Assembly: GCA_029721435.1 (NCBI GenBank)
Contig: CM056583.1
Location: 49,455,620 to 49,519,619 of the forward strand
Length of the DNA: 64,000 bases
Reading direction: 5' to 3'
Source of the DNA: Gymnothorax reevesii
Lineage: Eukaryota > Chordata > Actinopteri > Anguilliformes > Muraenidae
Shown: piece by piece, positions 1 to 11,720 of the stretch
How positions within the stretch are numbered: position 1 is the first letter of the stretch
Layout: every line of letters starts with the position of its first letter
The notes under the pieces: generated by a model
Databases searched by the model: none
What the model was told of the DNA's origin: nothing
Seen by the model: only the letters and a program-made list of their open reading frames with translations
Program-made: the position numbers and the translations under genes

Positions 1-518
1 TTTTAGGCTGCTGTGGTAGTTACTCATTTCTCTACAGATGCATTCGGCTACATCCATTCACATCTGCCTTCATTCATTCCTTTTTCTATTGTTTACAATG
101 TAGAAAATTGTACAGGCCTGACAGGTGAATTTATTGGAATCGATAAAGCCAAAAAGTTAAATGACATCTGCTTGAATGTGATTATCTTTGTTGCCATCTG
201 CTTTGAATGAGCCTGAGTGAAGATTTTTCTGCATGGGGAAAACGCTTTGTGCTCCCTCCATGAAACTGACATGTTCTGTCTGCTGGGTTGAACTCAGAAC
301 AGCAGATGTCCCCCAATGTGGTTAACCACCCAGAGCTTCTAGCCCCGAGCTCTGACATCTTCACAGCCTCCGGCATTGCTCCTGGCTCTCCTGTTATTCA
401 GAAATATGTTGAGGCCTGATCTGATTGAATAGAATTGACTCATTGTTTGTTGAAGGGTGATTGGGTTCAGTTTTGTTTCGCATTTCTGCTAATGGCATGT
501 TTTTGTTCTGTCTGGCAG
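1..518 (+). other. mbd2: mbd2 intron, 3' part (upstream end outside window)
   Basis: This non-coding stretch ends in a pyrimidine-rich tract and an AG acceptor at 517-518, directly before the first coding exon seen here. The upstream exons, which should encode the methyl-CpG-binding domain, are not in the window. I see no element with recognisable ends in it. Confidence 0.75.
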
Positions 519-609
519 CTTTTCTGGGAGAAAAGGTTGAAAGGCTTGAGGTCATCAGATGTAACGCAGGAGGTGCTCAGAACCATGGAGCTTCCCAGAG
601 GTTTACAGA
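519..609 (+). CDS. mbd2: mbd2 internal coding exon (linker/intrinsically disordered region)
   Basis: This exon encodes LFWEKRLKGL, then about 20 residues ending TMELPRGLQ. This is the conserved segment after the methyl-CpG-binding domain of MBD2/MBD3 proteins. In that family the region contacts the histone deacetylase core of the NuRD repressor complex, and the KRL-type basic/leucine pair here is part of that contact as I recall the literature. The exon starts in phase 0 after the AG at 517-518. It ends with one base (A at 609) of a split codon before the donor GTAAGA at 610. That base joins GT at 1088 to make AGT (Ser), where mammalian MBD2 has Gly as I remember it. SDVT and TMELP fit MBD2 better than MBD3. 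The protein is nuclear and binds methylated DNA. Confidence 0.9.
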
Positions 610-1087
610 GTAAGACTAGAATTCATTATATGCACTTGCACTTTTTTCAGAGGCATTGAATTTTTTTTAAATGAAATGAATGATGAGACTTTTGATGTTT
701 TATTATATTAATGGCGCTCATGCTGATTTGGTGTTGCGTTAAGCAGGTAACTAATTCTGTTATTTGCCAGTGAAAAATGGTGAACTTAAGCTGAAAGTAG
801 AGCGGATATGACTCAGAAGTGTGAAACCTTGGTCAGAGAGCACTGGTTTTATTCTAGTCATTCGATTTGCTAATTAGTGCAACTCTACAGGCAAAAAAAA
901 AATGAAAGCAGTTGCCCAGGTTTATAATGGAATACATTACAGGACCTTTACTTTCTGTATCTGGATTCTTCTCTCTTGATGAGAACAGAGGCGAAGTTCC
1001 TCCTTCAGAGATATTCTAAGATTGGGAAAGGGGTCTCATAAAACCCAGTGTTCTGATGACATTCTGGTTTTACCATTGTTTTGGCAG
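610..1087 (+). other. mbd2: mbd2 short intron (478 bp)
   Basis: Bounded by GTAAGA at 610 and AG at 1086-1087, phase 1. It contains ordinary AT-rich sequence with an A run near 892-902. I see no element inside it. Confidence 0.85.
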
Positions 1088-1265
1088 GTGTGGGCCCGGA
1101 CACAACAGACGAGACGCTGTTGTCGGCCATCGCCAGCGCGCTGCACATGAGCTCGGCCCCCATCACAGGCCAAACGTCGACGGCTGCGGAGAAAAATCCA
1201 GCCATCTGGCTCAACACGTCGCAGCCCCTCTGCAAGGCCTTCATCGTTACGGATGAGGACATCCG
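1088..1265 (+). CDS. mbd2: mbd2 internal coding exon (C-terminal conserved domain)
   Basis: The exon encodes the most conserved C-terminal part of MBD2/MBD3, including DETLLSAIASALH, SSAPITGQ, EKNPAIWLNTSQPLC and KAFIVTDEDI. SSAPITGQ and WLNTSQPLCKAFIVTDEDIR read as MBD2; DETLLSAIASALH is also found in MBD3. This segment leads into the coiled coil that pairs with GATAD2 (p66) in NuRD. The exon starts in phase 1 after AG at 1086-1087. It ends with CG at 1264-1265 before a strong donor GTGAGT at 1266; those two bases plus G at 15500 make the Arg codon. The exon is more GC- and CpG-rich than its introns, as expected for conserved coding sequence. No stop or frameshift is seen. Confidence 0.95.
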
Positions 1266-1363
1266 GTGAGTGCATGGACCAAGGAAGGTGGTGCCTTCTA
1301 CGCCAATTTGCTTAAGAAGCAGATCACTAACTAATTTGGCTCTGAAGGTGATGTTATACATAT

Positions 1364-2755
1364 TAGAGATGTGACGATACCAAAAATTCAGTAGTCTGTG
1401 CCAATACCAGTAAAATTACACGATTCTCGATGCCAATTTGATACCACGGTAAAAAAGGATGGAAGGATTTTCAATGATCCCATTTACTTAAACATGAATA
1501 TCTTTACTAGAAAAGTTGCAAAACATTAAAATGTAATTTCAATGAACAGACATGCAGTACGTAACAGAATACTGTACAATCACTTAAGAGAACTTAAGAG
1601 GTATCATTTCTAGAGGTATCATTTGTAATGGCTACTTTAACCCTGTCTTCACCAGTTCAAGATTTTTTTGAAGAAACGTCAGTTTGGTGTACATATGCTA
1701 GAAGATAATGTACAGCATCTGACTGCAACCATATCACATACATGTAGGCTGACGTATCTTATCTGTGCAGTGAATAAGCACAACTCGGGGAAACTCAGAC
1801 AATATTAAGCTTTTAACATCTTCATTTCTAACATTTCTTTAGACTTAGAACTAGTGCCGCACGATTAATCTCATCACAATTGCAATCGCAATTTCAAACT
1901 GTGCAATTCCATAGCAGCAAAAAAGGCTGTGATTTGCGATTTAATCTAAATAAACGTGTCCGTGCCAGTGAACATTACTACCTCTCCTTTAATTGTATGA
2001 AGTCTGTTGACGTTACGCCCACTAGCTATCCTGGGCTTCGTCCGAACTGTAAAAAATTATGTCCTATACACTAATTCCAAACCACTTTTCTTTAACCTAT
2101 ACGGAAAATGTCTGAAGATAAAGGAAAGGTGTAAAATGGAATCTGAATGCACTTCAAGCAGGCAACGTGATCGATTCCCCTGCCCATCACATATGTTTCT
2201 TTACGCGATTAGACAGATGAATGTTCGCCGCTTTAAATACTGCTGCTGCGCTGAATTGTGGAATGGCGTGATCTCCTTTCTTTTCAACAAGAATGCTTTG
2301 TGTACTCCATGGTAAAGGACGTAAATTAGGAAGCACTGAGACTCCTTTCCTCAAAATTTCAAGAATTCGAAGGCACTTATCATGGTTGCCACGTAATATT
2401 ATCCAGATCTTTTTTTAGGAGTTCGGATCATTAATTGGCAAAAAAGCAGACGCAGCTCTCGCCTGTGAGCACGTATGGTCACGTGATTACTTGACACAGT
2501 TCGCAGTGACCAACATGAACGTCGAAGAAAAGGACTACTTTTTCATGACCTCACCCTGATTGCAAGTATCAACTGGAACACTCTGAAGCGTATACTAAAC
2601 ATCCTTGATACTGCCCTCATTAGTTCCGGAATTGTCACAGCATCGAAACTAACCATGCCTCGGTACTTGCGGTTCCTCAAAATATTAGGCATCGTCTGTG
2701 TTTTTCATTTAAGAATCGAGTGGTATCACAAGAATCGGTTCTTGTGACATCCCTA
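1364..2755. mobile_element. Non-autonomous hAT transposon with perfect 8-bp TSD
   Basis: The left end TAGAGATGTGACGATAC and the right end (reverse complement TAGGGATGTCACAAGA) are terminal inverted repeats of hAT type. They are flanked by identical 8-bp duplications ATACATAT at 1356-1363 and 2756-2763. The 1.39-kb interior has no transposase that I recognise; the ORF at 2007-2315 resembles nothing known to me. Near 1853 it holds a second hAT-like end motif. It sits in the first 100 bases of the long mbd2 intron. Confidence 0.85.
1853..1980. repeat. hAT-like terminal fragment inside the 1364-2755 element
   Basis: AGTGCCGCACGATTAATC followed by CAATTGCAATCGCAATTTC resembles the CAGGGCTGCACGATTAAT ends common in fish hAT elements. 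No matching right end was found, so this may be a solo end or internal sequence of the host element. Confidence 0.3.
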
Positions 2756-3935
2756 ATACATATGTATGCGGGCCATATCGCCCCTTCTAGTATTTCTTAC
2801 TGATGTAGTGGAAATTTCACCTGAAATCAGTGGTTATTAGGAGCTAATCTGTCAGGCGAGACAGTTGCAGACTGTGGGCCAGTTCTCCTGTCCTCTGGAA
2901 AAACCGAGTAAATGAATCGGAGCAAGTTCATTGCAGTTGAAGAAAACTTTTTGATTATGGATTTTACCAAGTAAGTAAAAATAGAAGCTTGATTTTGACA
3001 TGTTATATAACGCTACTTAGGTAATGTTTTCAGATTTTCACCACCCTTAAAGAATTCCGGTGAGAAATTGACTTGGGGTGTATTGAAACATGATGATGGG
3101 TACTAACTTTTGTTGAATACCCCACCTCCGTACACACGCAACTTTTCAAAACAACTGGATTTTTAGCCGAAGCTCCCAACAGGCTTACAATGGTTGTGAA
3201 TCGGGCATTGCTTTGCCATGCAAAGAAATCGCCATTTTTTTCAGAGTCAATTTATACTGAAAGTGACACACTAAGTGCACACCAGATGAGACCTCTTGTT
3301 ATATGGAGGTGATTTGAAGAGGGTATTGTTATAGAGAAAGCATTTGATATAAACTGTAAATGTGATATTGACCGCTGTTGGTGGCCATTGGTTCACTGAA
3401 GCACTCCAGCATCCAGGAAAGGGTTACACATTTAGAACTCTAGGCAGTGTTTCTGCTTGGTCTCCATAGGAATTCGATCTTTATTTCCTGCACGCTAGTT
3501 TATTGTCTGCCGAATGCCTCATGTAATCCAATTTTGCATCATGAACCATAGCAGAACTACTAACATAGCCTCATGCTCATGAAATGATCTATATTTGAAC
3601 GAGATTTGTCTTTTCGATCTTAATGGAATAGGCCAGGCTTTCTATCAAGGGAACATTTTTTCTGGACCAGTAGTGTGAAGGGTTTTATAGATTAGGCCTG
3701 TACGGATTATTTGTTGGGTTTTGTAAAATGGAGAAATTCCTTTCAGTTTTATTTAGTCCAGTATTGTCAGTCAGGGAATTGTCCTAGCATTCGCGATAGT
3801 GTGCACTGTTTCCCAAATTTTGTGTTTGAGAATTCTTTTGCTGGGTTTGCAGTGAAATTCTTTTTAAGGCACTCATAATTTACAGTACTGAGCAAAAGTC
3901 TTAGGCACATTTACAGCAATTTCATAGGGTAATTA

Positions 3936-4507
3936 CACTACCAGTCAAAAATTTTTGTGCACCCTAAGATCTTGTCCAGTCTTTATCTTACATGCATGTT
4001 TTCAACAAAGAAATTACTGGAACCCAATACTTGTGTATTGCAAATAATAAATTTACAAGAAAAATCCTCAAGGAATCCAGCACAGGTGATTGAAATGATT
4101 TTACGTTACATTTACATTACATTTATTTAGCAGACACTTTTATCCAAATGATCAGCTCACTATCAACCCACTGAAGCTGCTTGATAATGAGTGGATAATT
4201 TTAATCACCTGTCTTTTGCTGGAGCAGGGAGAGATCTAACACATGCAGGACAGGTGGTCCTCCAGGAGAGGTTTGAGATTAGATTAGGAGTAGACCATCA
4301 TTACTGATCTGGTTAAATATTGACAAAATGACTGATCCTGGTTTTTCTTAATTTGTTTTGTTATACACTTGGTTCATACATTGGGCTTCAGTTTTCCAGC
4401 CTTTCTGTAATGCAACTAATATAAGACTATTACACAAGTACAAAATATAAAAAATTGTGACAATTACAGAAAATATTGGGGTGTGCAAAAACTTTTGACT
4501 GTTAGTA
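3936..4507. mobile_element. Tc1/mariner-type MITE nested in the 3883-4993 element
   Basis: The left end CACTACCAGTCAAAAATTTT pairs with the right end, whose reverse complement is TACTAACAGTCAAAAGTTTT. It lies about 50 bases inside the outer element, so it is the younger insertion. It contains a widespread fish repeat motif at 4102-4160. Confidence 0.7.
4102..4160 (+). repeat. Common fish interspersed motif (TTTAGCAGACACTTTTATCC)
   Basis: ACATTTACATTACATTTA followed by TTTAGCAGACACTTTTATCC is a degenerate copy of a motif found across teleost genomes. A weaker copy lies at 32907-32955. Its origin class is not certain to me. Confidence 0.5.
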
Positions 4508-7499
4508 GATGCTTGCAAAAAATAATGAAATTTCAAGTTTTTAATTACTAAGAAATGGACTACACAGAGCTGTAAATGGTTTAAAATCTAATTCAAAAAT
4601 ATTTCGTTAAACTAAGTTTGCCTAAAAATTTGGGACACTCTTGTTGTGTTATAGTTTTATAAGATGATTGGTTTTTTGCTTGTTCTAAGCAGAGTAGAAA
4701 CTAGCCACCATTTTTCTGCGGACTGACTGTCTCACTTGCATCTATCTCTGCAAGTAACTGTGGACAGTCATGATGACGTTGACATCACGGCTCTGTCAAG
4801 ACTATATTATCATTATCGACTGTTTTTAATGTAGTATCAAAATTCATTTATAAAACAATTATAAATTAGCATTTGCAATTTCAAACATACTTTTTGTCAT
4901 CAGCAACATCAATGTGGAATATAAAAAGTAAGCTTTTAAAACCAGATTTAAATTTAAAAAATGTAAGGCGCTTAAGACTTTTGCACAGAAGTGTATATTA
5001 TTTTCATTGTTGATAGTGACCTTGGAATAAAGGTATGCACTATGCAGTGTTGGTTGGCCGCATGTGCATCATGTCCTGTGTGGCCCAGTAGTGGGACATT
5101 TTAACGTCTCGTATCAATTTCCTCAGGCTGTAGAAGTGTGTGTCAGCATGCGTAGTCGTGTTTTGAGTCCGTCAAAGATATTTGGCTTGGTGATGTGGCA
5201 CTACATCATAACGCTGGGGAATTCTATGCGGAGGTGCTCGGCACCCTTTGATCGCGGCTGTCGCTGGGCCAGGGGAAAACTAGCTGCTGCCAGCTGACTG
5301 AGAGAAGCACTTCAACGTCACCTGTAATCTGAGTGGCTCAGAGGGGTACTGGTTGTCTGTGATTTGTGATCTTTCAGAAGTCTGGCATTCTGGTGTGCTA
5401 GGCTAGTTAGCATTCAGTGGTAGCTGGGCACAGAACTCTAAAAATGCCATCCTTATCAGAATTTCCCCAGCGTCTCAGAGTGGGTCATCTCTTTGAAATG
5501 GTGGCATGTAACCAAACCTTGGGAAAATTGGAAGGTGCGGGGATAATACCGTTGTTACAGATCTGTGTGGGAGAGTCCACTCCTAGTCAAAAACTGCACA
5601 ATCTATCACATCTTAGATTTAATGGGGTAACAGCTCATACATGGCCATGTCTCTAATATTCTGATAATACTATACTGCAAATGGTATGGGACTACATTTA
5701 ACTTAATTGTAAATTGTATTTAGCATATTGCGTGTGTGCGCGCGTGTACGTGTGAATGCATGCTTGTGCACATGTATAAAATGTACACCCAGAATCTATT
5801 CAGTGCAGTCAAGGTGCATCACATCTCTCTGAAATTGCAGATTGTCGATGGATCAGTGAAATCTCCTGTCTTAATGCTAGTCAGTTCAGCGCATTGCTCT
5901 AGTGAAAACAAAATGAGGTCTCATTGTTTCCTTGGTAACAATTGAAACCTTGAACTTGCGGATGCGGTGCCTTTTCTCACAAGTGACTTTCATTCAGCTC
6001 TCTCTCCTATCGCAAGTCAGCAAATGGTCTGCGCTCAACACTGCCGCACCTTCAAGTTTGATTGATTGAAATAAACATGAAGGACCCATATTATGTCTGT
6101 TTTAAAATGCAGTAATACTGGCAGCACGCTGTGAATGTGAATGCCATGATTGTCCTCACCATCCTCACTGCCGCGGCATCATTCCTGTCACAATTATCAC
6201 CACCCTGACCGGAACAACTTAATTTATCACTGTAAGATAAATGTACTTAATTATTATTTTTGATCCAGCGCTCTCCTTCGCCACTAAATTGCTGTGTTCC
6301 GTATTAATGAACCATGTATGATGGATATTCACCCTGTGCTGCAAGTGCAGTTTCAACAACCCCATATCTTCAATCACAAAATGTACTTTATTGCCTGAGG
6401 GAAGATTTGGTCTTTTTTCAGTACATCTGCATGAAGTTCCACAGGCTGGTGAAATGGGATTGGGTCTTAAAGTAGAGCTGCAGCCAAAATAGAAATCGAT
6501 AATGTACATCAGTTGCGTGGATTGACATTGAGAATCTCATCCTACAGTGTCAGACCCATCCGTCTTCTTCAGTCTGTGTTGCTGGCTGTCCTGCCAGCCA
6601 ATACTGTTCATGAGTTTAGTAGTGTAATGCTTGTTCTTTGTTCAAGTTAGTCTTGGCAAACGGTGTTTGTGAACATAATCCATGCTTACATTATCAGCGT
6701 ACATCTGTCACCATGCACAAAGCGTGTATTGATAACTTTTCAAAACTTTTCCTGACACAATTGTTGTTTAATTTTTCTTCGAGCTCTCACTGCAGAAAGC
6801 ATATTTACAGAGTTATTATTTCTCGGTTTCTCAGCCTTGGCTATTTACTGCCATTCCGCTTTCATTATTTTTGCTAAGAAAGCATTTGGTCTGTCACAGG
6901 AAAGAAAGCTAGAGAATTGGGAGGGATATTTCTTTTGCAGTCATAGTACCTGAGGCAGTGCAAATCTCAACGGGTCATATTTTCATCCACTGACTGCATT
7001 TTGTGCCAGCATGCCACATAGGTTTTGGGCAAGCATGTGGACTGGCCACTAGAGGGCACTGTGCACTTGATAATAGGAGCGTTTTCATTTTTGGAACAGT
7101 TTAGGCGTTGCTGAGATGTAACATTGCCTGTCTTCACCCTGCCATAGTGCATTGAGGCTTATCAATGGGGAAAATGCATTAGGCTCGGCTGCCTGGGCCT
7201 CGGTTATTAGGAACCGTAGGCAGAATGGATCACAGCCACCGTTTTTGCCTTCTTCTTGCATAAATGGATTCCGAAAAGAGGGTAATTTTAAACGCATTCT
7301 CATTCTCCTTGTTAACTGTGCCGCAACCTTAAAATAACTGTTGTCCTGTGAATGTCAGGTATTTTAGGCGCAATACATTGGAATATTATGTTACTTTGTC
7401 TTTAAGACTACGATTATCTCCATATACATCTCAATGTCGTCTGCATGTTGAACCTTATTCATGCATGGATAAATGCATGTAGGTATGCATTTCTGTATT

Positions 7500-7880
7500 C
7501 ACAGTTGTGCTCAAAAGTTTGATTACACTTGCTGATTTCGTAAAATGTTGCTATTATTCTGAAAATATGACTCATCATGCAAAAAAACTGCCTTTTCTTT
7601 AAGGATTGTGATCAAATGAAGTCATTTTTCATCACATAGGGATTTGGCACCTTGTTAAGTCATAATGATACCTGTAATCACCCAAACAGCCCTGATCATA
7701 AATGTATTGAATTGTTCAGCATGAAAGCTGCGCCTAGGAAGCACTCGGACTTTCCAGCATGAAACTGATCCAAAGCACAAGGCCAAGTTGACCCTCCAGT
7801 GGTTACTGAAGAGAAAGGTGAAGGTTCTGGAGTGGCCATCACAGTCTCCTGACCTCAAGATCTTCGAGCAAATGAATTCA
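7500..7880 (+). mobile_element. Internally deleted Tc1-like element
   Basis: It starts with CACAGTTGTGCTCAAAAGTT, a known fish Tc1 end, and continues through the usual subterminal region to about 7690. It then jumps into the transposase end, where frame 7788 reads EWPSQSPDLK, the DDE-domain glutamate region with the usual NPIE replaced by KIFE. The catalytic glutamate context is damaged and the rest is missing. Confidence 0.65.
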
Positions 7881-7999
7881 ATAATTGTGTTCATTTTCAT
7901 TAGACAATCAGAAATTATTAATAGCAACCCAAATGAATCTAAACGTCACTTAAATAAAACCTGTCTGGCAAGGTAAAGTAGGCAGAAAGCAGTACGTGA

Positions 8000-8478
8000 T
8001 GCTGAGATCTAAAGGAATTCTATGAAGATGAGAAGTTGTTGACATTTGTCAATCTGATGAAGTAAATGAAGCCATTTCTAAGGCTTTGGGATGAGAGAGA
8101 ACCGTGGTGGGGGCTACTATGAACAAAGTGAGAAAACCTGGAGCAGTGGTAGACCTTCCCAGGAGTGGTTGGTCTACCGGACTTTCTCGAGGAGCACACC
8201 TACGACTCATGCAGGAGGTCAAAAAGAACCCAGAGAAATGACTGAAGAACTTCAGGCCTCATTTGCTGCAGCTGAGGGCAGTGTTCACGATTCTACAATA
8301 CGAAAGACATCGGGCAAAAATGGTATCTTTTAGAAAGCAGCAAGGTGAAAACTGTTGCAGACTAAAAAAAAAGCAAACCTTGTCTCATATTTGCCAAAAA
8401 CATCTTCATGACCTTCAAGACTTTTGAGATGGTGTTCTGTGGACTGATGTGTCAAAAGTGGAACTTTTGGAAGACATT
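8000..8478 (+). pseudogene. Tc1-like transposase relic, N-terminal part (host of the 8479-10722 insertion)
   Basis: Fragments read as the DNA-binding and early catalytic part of a Tc1 transposase: SRSTPTTHAGGQKEP in a degenerate form, then DSTIRKTSGKNGIF, then (8380-8470) a segment with QDF-like, WTD and KVELLE residues that matches the first catalytic aspartate region. Several stops and frameshifts are present. The reading continues at 10723 after a 2.2-kb insertion, so both pieces belong to one element. Confidence 0.7.
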
Positions 8479-8842
8479 CAGTAACATTCAAAATGATTCA
8501 ACCCCCATTGCAAATTGGGTTTAATAGCAAAATTTACAAACTTTCAGCTGTTTGTGACCAAGACATCAAACAAGAACATTTTAAATAGCACAGCACAACT
8601 GATATTATAAGTGGTTTTTCCAAATTTAACACAAAATGCCATTTTTAATGACTACTGCAGTCTCAAAATTGTATAACTCCCGAATAGAATCCCTCATAAG
8701 AGCATATTTGCAAATCAGGTGTTGTCTCAAGTACACCTAAAACAGCTAATCAAGAGCTTAATTAAGTGCATCAGGTTTGCTTGAGATAGAACGCATCAAA
8801 TACTTGCACTCGCTTGGGGATTGTTGACTGTGAGGTTTGCTG

Positions 8843-9485
8843 TGCAAATTAAACTGTGCAGTTAAAAAAGCCAATCGGATGCTGGAATACATTGCTAAAA
8901 GTATTGAGGAGGTGATGCTTCTTTTGTACAACACATTCGTCGGACCACATCTGGAGTATTGTGTACAGTTCTGGGGACCATACTTTGAGAAAGATAGAGA
9001 GGCTCTAGAGAAAGTTCAGAGAAGAGCCACTAAGCTTATTCCAGGTATAAAAGATGAAAGCTAAGAGAAGAGGCTGAAGATCCTTAATCTCTTAAGTCGT
9101 AGGAAAAGGAGACTCAGGGGTGATTTGATTGAGGTCTTTAAATATGTTAAAGGGATTAACAGAGTGAATTATGTAGGATTCCTTCGACCAAGTGTGAGTA
9201 GAACTCGGGGTCACAAATGGAAGTTGACCAAAGGTAAATTTAGCACTGATATTTGGAAATATTTCTTCATCCAAAGAGTAATTTCAATGTGAAATAGCTT
9301 GCCTGATCATATTTTTGAGGCAGAGACCTTGGGGGTTTTCAAGAGCAGGCTTGAATTAAAGCTAGATACCATTGAGTCAGGGAGTATCTGAAGGGATATA
9401 TTCACAATAGTATAAAGAAACTGGCGAGATTAGTTGGGCTGAACAGCCCGTTCTTGCCATTCATGTTGGGTTAGGATAGGTTATG
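8843..9485 (+). mobile_element. CR1/L2-type LINE, 5'-truncated 3' end
   Basis: Frame 8837-9064 reads CAVKKANRMLEYIAK, then GPHLEYCVQFWGPYFEKDRE and EKVQRRATKLIPG, the conserved region after the reverse transcriptase of CR1/L2/Jockey-type LINEs. The reading then degenerates but continues as RLRGDLIEVFKYVKG-like and FFIQR-like segments to a 3' tail GGGCTGAACAGCCCGTTCTT. It is inserted between the left end and the transposase of the surrounding Tc1, so it is the youngest of the three layers here. Confidence 0.75.
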
Positions 9486-9510
9486 TTATTTGATTGCATA
9501 TTAGAAATAT

Positions 9511-10445
9511 GGCTGTCAAAAGAATTGTCCAAACAGATAATATGGAGATCATTGCCTGGCACAAACGAGGAAAAGGATACAAAAAGGTAGCACAGGCACT
9601 GAAATTTCATTGAGATACAGTTGAAAGCATAGTTTGCAAGTTCAGAGTTAAAGGGAGAGTGGCTACAGTACCAGGATGTGGCAGAAAGAAGAAGCTATCA
9701 ATGGCTGTCACCATTGCTGATGAGACAGGTGGTCAAAAACCCTTGAGTAACTGCAGGAGACCCGCAGCACGACTTGGAGGCATGAGGCACTAAGGTTTCA
9801 GGTTGCACAGTAGGCTGCATACTAAGTGTTAAAGGTCTCCAAGATGTACAACACCACTGATCCAAAAGCACAAGCTCCAATATGCTCAAAAACATCTAAA
9901 TAAGCCACAGAAGTTTGGGGATATAGTTCTGTGGAGTGATGAAATAAAACTGAAATATCTCAGGCTTATGAATCAGTGGTATGTCTGCAGGAGGAATTAA
10001 GAAGCATATGCTGAAAAGTACACCCTGCCTACAGTGAAGAATTGTGGGGGCTTTTTGATGCTCTGTGCTGCCTTGCTTCCTTTGGCACTGGAAATCTGCA
10101 AAGTGTTAAGGGCAAGATTGATTCAGTCAAGTACCAGGATATCCAAGGAGAAAATGTCATGCAGTCTGTAGGGTAGCTGACACTAGGCACCATTGGACCT
10201 TCCAACAGGACAATGATCCTAAGCATACCTCAACATCCACCAATGCTTGGTTTCAGAAGAAGTCTGGGAAAAATCTAGAGTGCCCATCAAGTTGCCTCAC
10301 TTGAACCCCATAAAGAATCTCTGGTAGGATTTGCAGAACACAGTCACGGCATGCAAACACTAGAATATTAGTGAACTGCAGGCCATTGTCCATGAGGAAT
10401 GGGCTAAGATTGCTTGGGAATGCTGCCAAAAGCTGATATTTTCCT
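9511..10445 (+). pseudogene. Dead Tc1/mariner transposase of the 8479-10722 element
   Basis: It begins MAVKRIVQTDNMEIIAWHKR, a helix-turn-helix start, and continues with GYKKVAQALKFH followed by a stop. Later pieces are LQYAQKHLNKPQKFG with VLWSDEIKL (first catalytic Asp) and the segment around HLNPIKNLW near 10300, where the catalytic Glu position reads Lys. Multiple stops and frameshifts rule out function. Confidence 0.75.
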
Positions 10446-10722
10446 AAGTATCATATATCAGCCGGTCATAGAGGCAAAAGGGTGCTCTACGAAGTATTAC
10501 AGATGCTTGTCATGAAGAGGTTGAATAATTTTGAGCCTGGAGTAGTCATTAAAAGTGGCATTTTGTGTTGAATTTGGAGAAGGCACTTGTAATATTTGTT
10601 GTTTTGAGCCATTTAAATTATTCTTGTTTGATTTGTTCATTGCAAACTGCTGAAAGTTTGTAAATTTTGCCAGAAAACCTAATTTGCAACGGGGGTTGAA
10701 TAATTTTTATTGCAACTCTAGG

Positions 10723-11260
10723 TCCAGTTACATCTGGCACAAAGTATTCCACAACAAGAAATCAACTGTGAAACATGATGGAGGTAACATGATGATCTGG
10801 GGCTGCTTTGGGATGTTGGTCACTTGCCTTAATTGATTGAATCATAAAGTTTGCTCTATATTAGGAAATTTTGAAGGCGAATGTCTGGCCGTTACTTCAT
10901 GACTCAAATTAATGAGTTCAGCTCTGTTGGATAATGCAGCTGGACAATGATCCGAAGCACACAAGCAAGTCCACCTCTGAATGGCTCAAAAGAAAAAAGA
11001 AAAGTCTTTGAGTGGTCTAGTCGGTCCTTAATGTGAATTCGATTGAGATGCAGTGGCTCGATCTTTATCGGGCAGTTCATGTTCGTAAACCCTCCAATAT
11101 GGTTGAGTTAAAACAATTCTGCAGAGGAGTGGGACAAATTTCTTCCACTGCGATGTAAATGACTCATTTCCAGGTATTGCCAAGGTGAGATTGCACTTGC
11201 TGCCAAGGGCGGCACAACCGGATATTAGGTTTAGGGGGGCAAGTATTCTTTTCACGTGGG
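10723..11260 (+). pseudogene. Tc1-like transposase relic, C-terminal part
   Basis: It resumes the relic broken at 8478: a degenerate VTSGTKYSTT start, a MMIWGCFG segment, [20 protein letters not shown] around 10940-10995 (second catalytic Asp) and a final Cys/Lys-poor tail ending in CCCAAGGGC..., with GGCGGCACAACCGGATATTAG at the C-terminus. Stops and small indels are frequent. Confidence 0.7.
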
Positions 11261-11429
11261 TGATATACATTTTGAAATATGTTGTCCTGCTTTAAATGAA
11301 AGGATTGTTCAAAATGTGCATTTTGTGCTTTCTCAAGTTGTGCTTTCTGTATGTCTGATATTGAGATTAGTTGGATCACCTGAAGCAATCAAATATGACA
11401 AATAAGTAAAAATAGATGAAAATAGGAGG

Positions 11430-11720
11430 GGGGAAATAATTTTTCACAGCATTTTACATCTTTTCAATGCCAAACATGACTACTTTGGTCTGATCTGACC
11501 TCATCGTCTGTGTACAGTGACTGATGGTGAATTGAAAGTCCTTGCTTTTGTGTCTTTGGGTGGTTCTTGCAAAGATCCTTTGGCTACAGAGGTGGCATCT
11601 GATGGTGCTTTTTGCAACCTATAGTGACGTCAACATGCATTGGTGTCCTCCGGGTTTCTAACGGTTCCATACTTGTTGAATAATTGCCCTAGCAGTGCAC
11701 GGTATGTTTAATCTTCTATT
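11430..11720 (-). pseudogene. Reverse-strand Tc1-like transposase relic
   Basis: Read on the minus strand, 11462-11500 gives SDQTKVVMFG, a degenerate form of the first catalytic aspartate motif (SDETKVELFG). Upstream on that strand are fragments of the preceding region. It is badly decayed and its ends are not visible. Confidence 0.45.

Larger units (their letters stand above)
3883..4993. mobile_element. Tc1/mariner-type MITE (outer element)
   Basis: The ends CAGTACTGAGCAAAAGTC and (reverse complement of the right end) CACTTCTGTGCAAAAGTC are inverted repeats flanked by TA at 3881-3882 and 4994-4995, as for Tc1/mariner. There is no coding content. It was later invaded by the element at 3936-4507. 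Confidence 0.7.
8479..10722 (+). mobile_element. Tc1/mariner element inserted in the older Tc1 relic
   Basis: The left end (ATTCAACCCCCATTGCAAAT at 8496) and the right end (reverse complement ATTCAACCCCCGTTGCAAAT) are inverted repeats that extend through CAAAATTTACAAACTTTCAG. The flanks belong to one disrupted Tc1 transposase. It carries its own dead transposase at 9511-10445 and a LINE 3' fragment at 8843-9485. Confidence 0.75.
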
